DNA of 64,000 bases from Ambrosia x helenae (Eukaryota > Streptophyta > Magnoliopsida > Asterales > Asteraceae): NCBI GenBank assembly GCA_030844895.1, contig CM061223.1, positions 14,209,994 through 14,273,993 on the forward strand. The letters run 5' to 3'. The position numbers and the translations under genes were made by a program. Of the stretch, positions 45,781-57,475 are shown piece after piece. Position 1 is the first letter of the stretch. Each line of letters opens with the position of its first letter. The notes under the pieces were generated by a model. That model worked only from the letters and a program-made list of their open reading frames with translations, was not told the origin of the DNA and did no database searches.

Positions 45781-46830
45781 TTCAACTTAAAGATCAAGTC
45801 AAGAACAATGCACACGCTTAACGCTTTATTTTGGTCATTAAGTCTTAACAGGTCAAAATCAAGGCTTTTGTTATGTAATTAGTTTAAAAACCCTCATGTA
45901 GTAACTTATGTGTCACCAAATTCTAATTATGTTTTGGCAATGTTTTTCATGTGGATAAACATGTAAGTATCAAAACTCTTGAGTGGTCGATCATACTTTA
46001 TATATAAAAAGTTTTATTTTGTCCCTTTTATCGAAAGTTAACGGATTGGAATTCATTGTATAAATGATCTTTACACAAAGCGAAGCCAACATGGAGATCT
46101 AGAATTTTAATGCAACATATTCAACAATTAATCAATATAAATTTTTTTGAATAAATCTTAGAAAAGAAACCTTGATTTTCTTATTAATATATGTAGATGT
46201 TAGGTTTGTGGATCTTTACGTAGAATAATACAAAAAACGTGAACATTCTAGATAGAATGACAATTGACAACTAGCATAATGATACACAATTAATTAATGT
46301 CAACATTCTAGATACAAACGACACCTATCATACATGGGAAACGTTTTGTGAAAACGCGTCATAACTCTGCAAAGGTCAGTTATTAAATTGTTAAAACAAT
46401 ATAAAATTTTCCTTAGTTACATATGATCTTTTATACATGTCGCTTAAGATAATTGGTGAAAGAGCGAACCTAGTCAGATACATTGAACGTTATAAAATAA
46501 CTCCGTCACAAGATCGAGACACAACAGTGACCTCACTTCTAAATTCTAATGTATTGTACAACTATTTTGACGGACAAGTAGTGACTACATTAATTATAAA
46601 GAATTGGTGGACTCCATCAAATAGACAAATATATATGGGTAGACTATTATTTGAGCCTTGACACTTTTGGTATGAGATCAGTTTTTTTGTGAAAGATATA
46701 CTTCATTGAACCAAACAAACGCTTCAGATTATGCAATGTTCCAATAAATGAATGAATGAGATCGATTAATTTGAAACGCTTCAAATTAGTGATTGTTAAA
46801 GGGAACATACAAAATTAATATAGGGATCAC
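45781..46830. other. gene-free stretch
   Basis: A 74-residue frame at 46437 (MSLKIIGERANLVRYIERYK...) matches nothing I recognise. No other structure. Confidence 0.4.
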
Positions 46831-46833
46831 TAA

Positions 46834-47470
46834 GGTGATGTTTGTTTTTTCTGCAAGAAAAGGTCTGTAGTCTGCGGACCACATCTGCAGGAGAAAAGAT
46901 GGATCAAAGGTCTACAGTCTGCAAGAAAAAGACTGTTTGTTTGTTAACGTCTGCAGGCTGTTGAAATAAACTGATTGTTTACAGCAGTCTAGTGGTGGAC
47001 CGTGGTGGTAGATGGTGGTGGTGGTGGACCGTGGTAGTGGATGGTGGTGGTGAACGGTGGTGGTGGATGGTGGTGGTAGACAGTGGTGGTGGATGGTGAT
47101 GGTGGTAGACGGTGGTGGTGGACAGTGGTGTTGGATGGTGGTGGGTGGTGGTGGTGGCGGTTGGACCGTGGTGGTGGGTGGTGGTGGTGGACCGTGGTGG
47201 TGGTGGACGGCAATGGTGGTGGACCGTGGTAGTGGTGGACGGTGGTGATGGACGGTGGTGGTGGTGGTGGTGGCGGGTGAGGAGAAGAGAAGAGGAGAAG
47301 ACCTTAGAAGACATTGGAACAAGTCTGCGCCAAGAAGAGGTTAGGAGACATTTTTAAGTGAAAGGTCTTCTAAAAAACAAAAAATTTGCAGACCCCAAAT
47401 GTATGCACGCGTCTGCGCAGCGCAGACAAAAGAGGTCAGAAGTGCTTCTGAGCAAAAAACAAAAAACCCC
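46834..47470. mobile_element. Tourist-like MITE carrying a GGT minisatellite
   Basis: TAA flanks both ends (46831-46833, 47471-47473). The inverted tips are GGTGATGTTTGTTTTTTCTG and, reverse-complemented, GGGGTTTTTTGTTTTTTGCT. The subterminal parts repeat GTCTGCAG/CTGCAGAC words. The centre (46985-47280) is a GGTGGTGGTGGAC array. Confidence 0.6.
46985..47280. repeat. GGT/GGTGGAC minisatellite
   Basis: About 300 bp of GTGGTGGTGGACCGTGGT-type imperfect repeats. All frames on both strands stay open because the unit lacks stops, giving spurious His/Pro- or Gly/Val-rich frames. Confidence 0.9.
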
Positions 47471-47744
47471 TAACTTTCACAATCCTATACATAGGATAGT
47501 CACCCTTTACGATCACGTCACCAACTATGAATTTTGTCATGCTATACCCGCACTTTTGTCTTTTAATCTCACACTGTTCCATGCCATCAAACGGTTGTTC
47601 ATCGTATATGCAAGAAATTAAAAGAGAATATGATTTGACATATAAAGACATGCAAACGCACTTATAGAGAACAGTGTAAGATTAGATTATACGGAGGGTG
47701 TGGGTATAGTCGGACCCTAACAATTGGAAAAAATAAATGAATTA

Positions 47745-47999
47745 GACCATCCGTAATGGTTAATTAATGCTCCATAAGGGCATTTTCCGCCACACCAATA
47801 TCATAACGCCCTACAAAATACGTGTGACGGTTAACGCCCTTAATCTCCTTTTAATCAATACTTTCCATATTTTTTTCCCGTCTTTAGGCATTATACTACA
47901 AATTTCTCTCCCTCTTCATGCCTCTATAACGCCTAGGGGACGGTGTTGGAGACGTTATCAAGCAAATTCAGGCCTATAGAATGACCATTACGTATGGTC
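47745..47999. mobile_element. Tourist-like MITE
   Basis: 255 bp, flanked by TTA (47742-47744, 48000-48002), with inverted tips GACCATCCGTAATGGT and (reverse-complemented) GACCATACGTAATGGT. The interior has ACGCC/GGCGT words. No coding content. Confidence 0.8.
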
Positions 48000-48002
48000 T
48001 TA

Positions 48003-49349
48003 TGCCGGAAAATATGCCTAATTGATGATATTTAATTATTTATTCAACTTTGAATAATATTTTACAATTATTATCATCGTTTTGATTACTGGAAGTCTAA
48101 AACCAATTCTCTGTATCAAAACAGTAATTTTGAAATTTGTTCGAATTAAAAACTATTTTTAAGAAAGACCAAGACGTTAGTAACAGTATAAATATGATAA
48201 CGAATTGATCCATTTTGAAGACTGGAAAATAATATGATGGTCAAAAGCATATCAACAGTTGACCTCTTCTAGAAAATCAAATTGATAAGATGGCTGTGGT
48301 TGAAGGTTTAACTACAAATTACAGGTTTATAATGCCTTTAAAAAAGAGGATTATAATAATTAGTCATGCAAGTGGAGAAAAAAAAAAGAGAAATAGGTAA
48401 AACGAACACGTTGCCAAAAATTGTCTTCCTAATTCAACAAAATTGGACGTAAAGATAAACCAATTCCGATTCTTAATTCAGAAGCCTAACTTGAAACTTC
48501 ACATGAGTCGAGTCGCTCACAAGCTACTTGAGTCGTTAAAAGCTCGAATCACGTCAAGATAAACGAGTTTGAGTCAAAAACAAAAAAGCTTGTTTAATAA
48601 ATGAGCTTAAGCGCAAACTTCACTTAACATGCTTGAGATAGCTCCCGAGCCTAAGCAAACCTATTATTTATGTAATTTTTATTTAACGTATTTATATAGT
48701 CTCTTTGATAAACTTATTACTAAGTTCAAAAATTGTTGTCTACATATCAATTTTTAATCATTCTCACATTTCTCACGAAATATGACTTTTGTACGCTAAC
48801 CTCACCCATCTTTTACATTAAACTTTTGGATTTGAAATGATGTTTTGGGTTGTTTTGACTTGAAAAACACTAAACATAATAATTTACAACAATTCAAAAC
48901 ACAATGCAATTTGTTATAATCATTAAATTTAAAACACAAATAAAACACACTAGTAAACTTTTAAAACACACTGCTTAATGTTCTTGGCATTGTGTTTTAA
49001 GTTTTAAGCCTAAAATACATTGTTTTTGGTTTTTAATTGTTATGTTTGGTTTTTTTTCTAGGCAAAACAATTCAAAGCATCATGAATAAGATAAAAAAAT
49101 AATGCATAGGTATTAATTTTTAACTTTTCTCACACTTTTCACAAAAACCTATTTTTCTATAGGATCGTATATATTTCATTAACGAGCTGAACTCGAATTT
49201 TGAAAATAAAACTCAAAACCAGCCGACTTCGGCTTCATTACTCGTTTACATCCTTAAATTTTCAACTACATAAAAGTAAGAGCATTCACGGTAGCTTCCC
49301 TATCCCCCATTTACTCACAACTAATCACAACCACATATTATATTAAAAA
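48003..49349. other. gene-free stretch
   Basis: 48490-48660 is rich in GAGTCG/AGCTCG/AAGCTT words like those at 18.8 kb. 48860-49060 has repeated AAAACAC/GTGTTTTAAG text. No gene or RNA is recognised. Confidence 0.4.
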
Positions 49350-49441
49350 CTAGTTTTTATCCGGGAGCGTCCCGGGTTGAAATATCTAATATGACATAAT
49401 AAAATATTTAATATGATAACATAATTAATGACTTGCCAATA

Positions 49442-49498
<57 letters not shown>

Positions 49499-50057
49499 AC
49501 ACATCTTTGCCATAAGTTATCATATTCAAATATAAAAAAACGAATCTCTGCGTCGGGGTATAAATCTAGTGCCATTACAAAATATTATATAATGTCAAAT
49601 GAATTCGTAAGTTTGTAATCGATCATTCTAAAAAGAACTAACATGATATAAGGAAAAAAAATTATATATTGAAATATTGAACGCATTAGTCTAATGGTTA
49701 TGTGACGCGTTAAAAAATTCATGGGTATATGATCAGGTATATAGTTCGGGTATTTGGGTATGTGGTTTCGGGTAATTGGGTCGGGTATCACCTAATCCCA
49801 GGCCCGACCCAGACCCATAATTTTTTTTAAAACTAATTCCAAACCTGACAAAATATCTGTCGGGTTACAAAAAATAGTCGTTTTTTTCTCCGTTTTTTAT
49901 ATAGTACTATGGTATTCGTTGGAAAGATAATAAAACGCTCGTTAATTTTGTGTAATTTTTTTCTTTAAAAAAATCTCGTATATAAAAGATATTAACGTTT
50001 AAAAGTTATGGGAGGAAACATGAGAGAGAAAATAATAAAGGTTTAATATTTATATTT

Positions 50058-50072
50058 AGTAGATTAGGTATT
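50058..50072 (+). repeat. LINE target duplication, left
   Basis: AGTAGATTAGGTATT, identical to 63797-63811 after the poly(A). The first A could instead belong to the tail. Confidence 0.9.
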
Positions 50073-51805
50073 GTTAAAGACGTGTATATCGCAAGGAAAA
50101 CTGATGTCAAAGGGAACTGGTTCGGGTTTGTGCGATACCTTGGTGTGAAAGACCTGAATGAGGTGCTGAAATTATTGAATACAGTGCTGATAGATGGGGC
50201 AAAGCTAGGTGTATCGGTGGCTAAGTATGGTAAAGATAGTCGGAGAACAATGAAGCCTGGAGTTTATCAAAGGGAGGAAAGAAGGGGTCCAATGCAGGCT
50301 CCGGTGAGACAGGTGCCGAATCCCCAGCCTCCGGTGAATAAGCCGGCTTGGGGTGTGGTGAAGGATAAAACTGTTGGGAGTTACCGAGCATCACCGTCCA
50401 TAATGAAGGTCCTTGAGATAAACGAGAAAGGTGCCATGTACCCGGATCATTGTGTGATGCGAACAGTCATTGGCGAGGTAATTGATGTTGATGCGTTCAA
50501 GGAAGTCAAAAGTATGATGAGGAGAGGGGGATATGTGGAGAGTCCGGTGAGTCTGATTGGTGGTATGAAGATAATGATGGTTTTCAGGGACAAGCGAACA
50601 GCGGTGGAATTTATTAACCGTAGGGAGACGTTGTGGAGTAGTGTTTTGTCCTCGGCGGTGTTGTGGAATGGCGAACACATGGATTTTGATCGGGTGGTCT
50701 CTCTGAAAATTAGGGGTATGCCGTTGCAATTGCGGGACGGCTTGTTCTTTGATAGGGTGGCACATCTATTCGGCAGGGTGGTTCGGAAGTCCGACTTTTC
50801 GTGGCTTTCAACGAACAATACTGAAGGTAGGGTCTGGGTTTGTGTGGATGCTAACAGACGAATTGATGAGGAGGTCAGTGTGGTCTGGCGTGGCGTTAAT
50901 GTGCAGGTTTGGGTGACGGAAGAAGAGGATGGCCTGATTGCTAGTATTTGTGAAGATTTAATGGCAGATTCGGTGGTTTCACCGGTTGGCTCTGCAGCAT
51001 CCGAAACCCGGGTGGAAGAAATGGAGGAGGGTGAATTTAGGCAGGGGGCGGAGAACAATGGTGTTCCGGCTGCTGGTTCTCCGGCGAAGGACAGTTTGTG
51101 CCAGGAAGATGGAAGGTCCCAAGTAGGTGAGGGGTTGCATGGGGAGGGTGCACTGCATGGGAAGGGGGTGAGAGGTCTTGCCACGTGGAGAAAGGAGATA
51201 AGGATTGCTTTAAAAATTCTGCGGGACCCAGCAATTCAAAACAGTTGAATAATGATATTAATATGCAACAGTGGTCTGGGCCTTTCAACATGGGCCAGAA
51301 TTCCTTGTCTGACCAACCAGCAAAGTCCAGGAAAAGACCACGTTATGCAAGAAGTCCAGCCCAACAGAGAAGAGAATCAGATGATATTAATGGGCCTGAA
51401 GAGGGGTCGGTATCTTTTTTAGAGAGAGTGTTGAGTCTCAAGGCCAATCAGGGAGGTGAATCAGTGATAGGTTCGGTGGAAAACACTCGGAAGGGGACTG
51501 TTCAAGACGGTGATAATAATATTGGGGTTCCAGATGAGTCGCATAATGAGGTTCATATGGGGGATTCAAATCGGCCGACTGATATGTCTTGCAATGCTCC
51601 TCCGGATCAGAATCCTATTAACGGTATGTCTTCAATCGCTGAAAATTATAATAGGGATCGGGTTGGTGATGAAGTTAATTTGACCATGGAAGCGGGTAGT
51701 ATGTTGGGCTTTGAACTGGGAGGTTTTGAAAACCACGTCAGGAGGAAGTTCTCGGAGAAGGGGTTGTTATGGTGGATCAATGAATTTTTTGAGTATCAAT
51801 TGTAA
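50073..51805 (+). pseudogene. LINE ORF1 (RNA-binding), 5'-truncated and frameshifted
   Basis: The frame opens without an ATG: VYIARKTDVKGNWFGFVRY is the second half of an RRM (RNP1-like GFVRY), so the start was lost by 5' truncation; the GTG at 50082 is not a true start. A conserved middle follows (LKIRGMPLQLRDGLFF, GRVVRKSDFSWLSTNN, GRVWVCVDANRR), typical of plant LINE ORF1, then an acidic, low-complexity region. The frame stops at 51248, but the protein continues in another frame from about 51185 (EKGDKDCFKNSAGPSNSKQL), so a one-base slip lies near 51185-51245. The C-terminus (GFENHVRRKFSEKGLLWW) runs to the LTR insertion, which supplies the stop at 51803. Expected role: binding LINE RNA as a chaperone. 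Confidence 0.8.
51796..51800 (+). repeat. target duplication of LTR element, left
   Basis: TCAAT, repeated at 60008-60012 immediately after the 3' LTR. Confidence 0.9.
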
Positions 51806-54334
51806 CGCCCCAAAACCCGAATAATTATTTATTAGCACGTTTGTTTTGTACCATTGCATGGAATACTTAGCTAGAATGATTAACCTAGTTAAAGAAATTG
51901 AATGATTAGCTTATTGTGAAGCTTTGAAGAATGAATGTTAGAATCTATGTAATGAAAGAAATAAAGGGTGGTTAATGATTTTATGTTGTTAAAAGATCTC
52001 TAATTAACTTGTAGAAATGCATGTCAGTTGAAATATAGTTTGATGGTGTGATTTCTAGAACTATGCATTAAGAGATTTTACTCTGTACTTGATTGGTAAG
52101 ATGCCTACAACGTGTTGGATAAGTTGCTTCATTGTGAATTAGAAGTAAATTGTGTAGTAAGTGTGAAGCATATGAATTTATTAGTAAGAGCTAATGTTGG
52201 AACTATACTATATTTGACACATTTCTAATATTAACAAAGTGTATGGACTAGTCTATAATATTTTAGAAGTTCAAAGGGGTAGATTGGCTTAATTGACAAA
52301 TGTGTAGTATAAAAGGGAGGAGATAGTTTTTATTGTTTCATTCTTACTCCACCCCCAAATTGTAGAAAGAGATAGAGTGTGTGTGAAAGAGAGCCATTCA
52401 AGTCCAAAAATCCCGTTTTTAGGTTTTCTACCTGTCATAAAGTGGGATTTCCCGAAGATTGAACCGTCGGATCGTTCTCAAATTTTGACAGAAGCTATAA
52501 CACATATAGACGATCATATCCAACGGTGGGTTTTTGATTTAGAGGCCTGGAAGAGGGGTTTTTACTAACCAGAAGACAGCAGCTCGAAAATGGTTTTCCA
52601 GCCACTGTTTTGCCATTTCAGCAACTGTGGTGGCGGTTTCAGGTGACGGAAACTAATAGGGGTTGCAGGTCTCGACGAGACGGTTTCGTGGACTCCTAAA
52701 TCACCTAAATCGGAGTTCGTTTGATATGGTTTCGACCTCTACTCGCATTCGTAAGTTATTCCCAAACTTAACTTCTATTTATGTAATTGAATTCACATGT
52801 GTATGAAGTATGATAATAATGGAAGGATGGATAAGTGGGTATAAACTTTAGGTTAACTCATTTGGTGGATTTAATTGCTATGGGTGATCATAATGTCGTG
52901 AAATAGTTTGTTAAGCCAATAATGGGAGAATCACCTAAACGGGTCACTTGGGTGAATGGATTAAACGTGTTGGATTATATCCCAAAACTTATACATTGGG
53001 TTATTGGTGAATTAAAAGTAACATGACATGAATTTATGGTGTGCACTATTTCTATAAAGTGCACACATGGGAGTTTTGGTGTTCACTAATCTATAAAGTG
53101 CACACATAAAGTGCACTATTTCTATAAAGTGACCCGTTATATGTTCTAATGGTTTGCAAGTTCGACTTGTTAAAGTAGGAATGACACGGATTGAAAGATA
53201 ACGGGTCAAATGGATGGAATAAACGACAACACTCCTTCGGGCAAAGGTAAGTGACTTATGAACTAAACTCTTAGTTTAGTAAATGCATGTTTATGTATTA
53301 GTGTATAATGGGAAACAAGAATGAAATGGTAATTTTTAGTAAGACAAGTGAATGGATGTTGTTATTGAACAAGTATAGTTCACCTCACAACAATGAAAGT
53401 AGTTGGGATAAATGGGTCTACAAAGATAAAAATAATAATGAAGTGATGGTATTTTAAGCATGAAACATACCTGAGATTTGCAAATATGGCATAAGAATGA
53501 ATGGTGCAATGTATAGAGTATGTGTGTGTATATATATTATATATATATATAGAGAGAGATAGATACATTTATTCATGGGTGTAAATATTTAGATTAAATT
53601 ATATAGTTATGCAAGGTTTTACATGAGGTAAACCATTTGGTAAGTAGAGTTGTCACGCATTGGATGATTACGTTATAGAGTGTATGCATAGGTTCCTTAC
53701 ACTCGGGTAAGTATGAAGGTGTTATGTATGTAAATGTTGGTCATTATGTGTAGATTGGTTATAGGATCAGAGATGTCATGTTCTCCTAGTAAATACATGA
53801 ATGGAGAATAGTATGACAGGTCAAGATAACTTGTATATGGGATTCGTATGCGCGTATGTATTGTTGTGTTATTAACCTTTTGTTATGAGGATGGTAATAA
53901 AGATGCAGGTATGTAAGTATGAATGCATGGAAATTGGAGGTTAGGATCCAGAGATCGGATCCGAACTTGCAAAAGGCGTTTAGACATGATCATTGAGTAT
54001 TGTTGGATGTTATCTCCACATTGTGAATAATTGCATGAAGTCACTTAATGAACTAACGAAATAGTTATGTGGTGGTTGCAGGTTGTCTAGTCTACCTCAC
54101 AAAGAAAGGAATGTTTGGAGATCGATTCAGTACGCGGATTGTACTGGGTCGCGGTCACGTTACCTAATAAAGATAAGTTGTATTGAATGTAATTAAGAAA
54201 TAATAAAAGACGTAACACCTATATTATCTTGGAGATATGTTTTCAAACATTCGAGAATGTATTTATAAAGCAAGAAATTTTCTGGTTCGTATTTCCGCTG
54301 CGTATTTTCTGTTAGAAGAGTTTAGGGTGTTACA
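51801..54334 (+). repeat. 5' LTR of the LARD-like element
   Basis: 2534 bp, TGTAACGCCCC...GGGTGTTACA. Compared with the 3' LTR it has AATGTTTGG where the other has AATGGTTGG (about 54110) and one extra TA near 53550. It contains a TATA box (GTATAAAAGGG near 52308) and a triplicated TCTATAAAGTGCAC word near 53050-53130. The 63-residue frame at 52377 is duplicated in both LTRs but not supported as a gene. Confidence 0.95.
52306..52318 (+). promoter_or_regulatory. LTR TATA box
   Basis: AGTATAAAAGGGAGG, about 505 bp into the 5' LTR, followed by a C-rich likely start region (CTTACTCCACCCCC). The same site occurs in the 3' LTR near 57983. Confidence 0.65.
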
Positions 54335-54337
54335 AGT

Positions 54338-54350
54338 TGGTATCAGAGCC
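54338..54350 (+). other. primer-binding site (tRNA-Met)
   Basis: TGGTATCAGAGCC lies 3 bp after the 5' LTR and matches the complement of the initiator tRNA-Met 3' end, the usual primer of plant LTR retrotransposons. Confidence 0.95.
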
Positions 54351-55109
54351 CGGGGTTGAGTGAAATCGAGTACTGGAAGGTAAGTACTTGAACTCAAACC
54401 CGTGTGCTCTTGAGATTAGTGACCCGTACAATCAAAGACTCGATCAGGACCTGAAGGTAGATTTTATTAATAATTCACGTGATACAACAGAACTAATTGA
54501 GTTATTTTGTTAAGGTGAGCTATAGTGGATAATGAAGAGGCCTCTAGGTCGCGGTCCAAGGCAGACCCCGGAACATGTGGGACAGATGGAAAGGTCGTTT
54601 ATCAGAGGGTGAAGAGGATAAATTCCTACTTTGGGAAAACGAAAGAAGAAGGAAGTCACAAATGAAATGTGGCACGTACATGAGGACATAGTATACACGT
54701 TGGAACGAATGCGTGAAAGGTATGATTTATTAGTTTAGTAAGTAGTAAGTAGAAAGTAGGCGTAATGAAGTTGAGAATATGAATGTGGATAAAAGTATGA
54801 CAGTATGGAGGATAGATATCCAAGTGAAAAACAACCTAATAAGTTGTCTAGGGGTGGGTGAAGAAATAAAACATGAGTTAAAATTCATCTTTCTCATAAT
54901 GTGACGTAGTGATTTGTGGGACGCCATGTGTGCGGTAGGATTTACTAATACACTGGCCATGTATTAGCCCCTACCATACATATGGATTCTTATAAATTGA
55001 CAAAATCACATATGGGGTCAGAAAGAATGATAAGTGGGTATGGTAGAATAGGTGTAGCAAACCTTTATTGATAATTGGAAGATAAATGAATCATTAAAAG
55101 ATGCAAATT

Positions 55110-55435
55110 CAATTGATATGAAATTGACTTTGTGGCAAGATGCACAAGTCAAAATGTGGAAATTGACTTTGTGGCAAGATGCACAAGTCAAAGTGTGGAA
55201 ATTGACTTTACAACAAGATGCACGAGTCAAAGTGTGGAAATTGACTTTTTGGCAAGACGCACAAGTCAAAGTATGGGAATTGACTTTGTGACAAGATGCG
55301 CAAGTCAACGTGTGGAAATTGACTTCGTGGCAAGTTGTACAAGTCAAAAGTGTGGGAAATGACTTCGTGGCAAGTTGCACAAGTCAAAAGTGTGGGAAAT
55401 GACTTCGTGGCATGATGCACGAGTCAAAAAGGGGT
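55110..55435 (+). repeat. 39-bp tandem repeat array
   Basis: About eight imperfect copies of GACTTTGTGGCAAGATGCAC followed by AAGTCAAAGTGTGGAAATT. The unit length (about 39 bp, 13 codons) keeps frames open on both strands: VARCTSQSVEIDF forward, TCASCHKVNFHTL reverse. Frame retention may be incidental. Confidence 0.85.
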
Positions 55436-57459
55436 AGATAATTATTTTTTTTAGCAAGAAGCGTATATACACGTGGGACTGTGAGAATCATCACAGGCAT
55501 GCCTAGAAAGTTGGGAAGGTAGAATAACCCACATGATGGGTCAAATTGGTAGAAAAATTGTAGAAATGTAAAATGATCCATGTAAGGGGTCAAATTAGGT
55601 GGAACATTGTAAAAATATAGAATAACCCTTGAAAAGGATTGAGATGTCCATAGGTGAGCATGAATCAAACATGTATTGAATGAATGGTTCGAGTTAATAG
55701 ATAAGTATGGCCCAAATATGCGTTGAATGCATATGCTTGAAACTATAGGTAAGTACGACTCAAACATGCATGAATGAGAGGTAGAATCCATATTTTATGT
55801 AGTGTCGGGTGGGGATGAAGAAGAGAATTGCATTCCCGTCTCCAACAATGAAAAATTTAAAAGTTGTAAGTATGTAGTTAATAATTTCATTGGGATACAC
55901 GTGTTGTGCGACTAACGAAATGAATAAATAGGTATTATACCTATAGTTTTTATTGATGTGGATAGAAATACATAGTAACTAACGATAGAAACGAATGAAT
56001 ACTGTTTTCATAAGCTTTCCTAGATTAAAAAGAAAGTATAAAGCCTACTTCAAACTGTCATTAGAAAGATTAGAAATGATTGATGGCCGAATGTCTTAAA
56101 TTAGTAAGAAGTGACAATTTGAAATGTCAAACTGCTGAAAGATTTGTGAAAGTAACAAATAAAATATAAGGATCTTATGTAAGAATGTTAAATGTGTAAC
56201 ATGGTTTTGTATGTAAATGGGAATTTTATGAAAGAATTATAGATAGGTAGACCTTGAATGTGAAATGAACCTTCAATGGACTGTTGAAAGTCTCCTATAT
56301 GACTAACTGTTGATTTTGTAGATATGAATAATATAATTCTTGATATGATGAAACCAATAGATTTGGTGAAAGGATGACTACGAGTTGGAACTAGTCATGT
56401 GAATGATTTGGACCAAGAAAAGTATGGCATCAACAGTGGATAGAAGCGGACCTATTCGGCTTACATATCGTTGGCTAACGCCATGAAAGAAAGGTTAGTA
56501 AAATGCTTAGCTTATGATTGTTAGATAGAAAGAATTAAATTGAATAGTACCTCCGTACGAATAAGTGATAGTTCAAGTATGATGTGGTATGGAATGTTTG
56601 ACTTTTAAAGGTAAAAAAAAAATGAATGACTTTCATCCCCTACTTGATATCATTGAGAAATACGCATGTGTGCGAATTGTTAGTAGTACGCGAAACGAAC
56701 TAATAAACAAATAGGCATGAATGAAATGACTTGAAACTTCACACTAACGGGTGTGCATAGTAAAATTTTTTTTTATAGTGGGTATAGAATGAGGTTTAAC
56801 ATTTGAATTAGTATGAATTAGTAGGAAAGAGATAGTAACTATGTTATGATAAGGATACCATGACTGAATGTTTGCGAAATATGTATGTGTATAGGCTAAT
56901 TATTTGTGTTTAGAAAGCACTTAGAAGGTATACTAATAGTGGAATATTGTAGTAATCTTGTGATGAGCACCTTGTGACTAATGCGGGAATGAAAGATTAA
57001 GTAGGGTTTATGGGTTAAAAACAGAACTAATCGATTTATTATGATTAATAAATGAATGAAAGCCTCTTGTAAATGTAAGAGCATAGGAATAAACATATGA
57101 ATATGCTTGTCATGTGTAAAGTATTTTATAGTTTTATAATGTGGGCTTGCGACCCAGGCATGAAATTTTGGAACAAAATGAATGACTAAATAAATAAGCA
57201 GTAATGATGTTTGCTAGGGAACTAGCATTACACCCAAAAAAAAAAAATGAGTTTTGATACGTGGGAACGAGTGCCCAAGGTTTATAATGTATAGGGACCC
57301 GGAATATGCATTGTGAATATATGGTAAGAAGTTTATACACAATTTACTCGGTATGCATACTAAGTATGTCATTTGAGTGTATAAACAAACGAAAGGTAAG
57401 AGTAAACTTGAGTTGAAAAATAAAAATAAATGAAACAGGTTTCGGGGACGAAACCTTCA

Positions 57460-57475
57460 TTAAGGGGGGTAGACT
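57460..57475 (+). other. polypurine tract
   Basis: TTAAGGGGGGTAGACT directly precedes the 3' LTR and would prime plus-strand synthesis. Confidence 0.85.

Larger units (their letters stand above)
54335..57475 (+). other. internal region of the LARD-like element
   Basis: Non-coding except perhaps a degenerate leader near 54520-54660 reading DNEEASRSRSKADPGTCG, which could be a trace of a gag start. It holds the GACTTTGTGGCAAGATGCAC tandem array and AT-rich text. No pol domain is seen in any frame. Confidence 0.6.

Noticed and set aside
46912..47357. Several overlapping His/Pro- and Gly/Val-rich frames on both strands
   Set aside because: All arise from the GGT minisatellite inside a MITE.
50391..51291. 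Long reverse-strand frames opposite LINE ORF1 (up to 245 residues)
   Set aside because: Antisense shadows of ORF1. The forward frame carries the recognised RNA-binding domain.
52377..52568. 63-residue frame present identically in both LTRs (also 58052-58243)
   Set aside because: It lies in the LTR just after the TATA box. Identity reflects LTR duplication, not conservation of a protein. No domain is recognised.
55018..55380. 120-residue Cys/His-rich reverse frame (TCASCHKVNFHTL repeats), tempting as a zinc-finger array
   Set aside because: It is produced by the 39-bp tandem repeat; the opposite strand is equally open. Cys/His spacing is repeat-driven.
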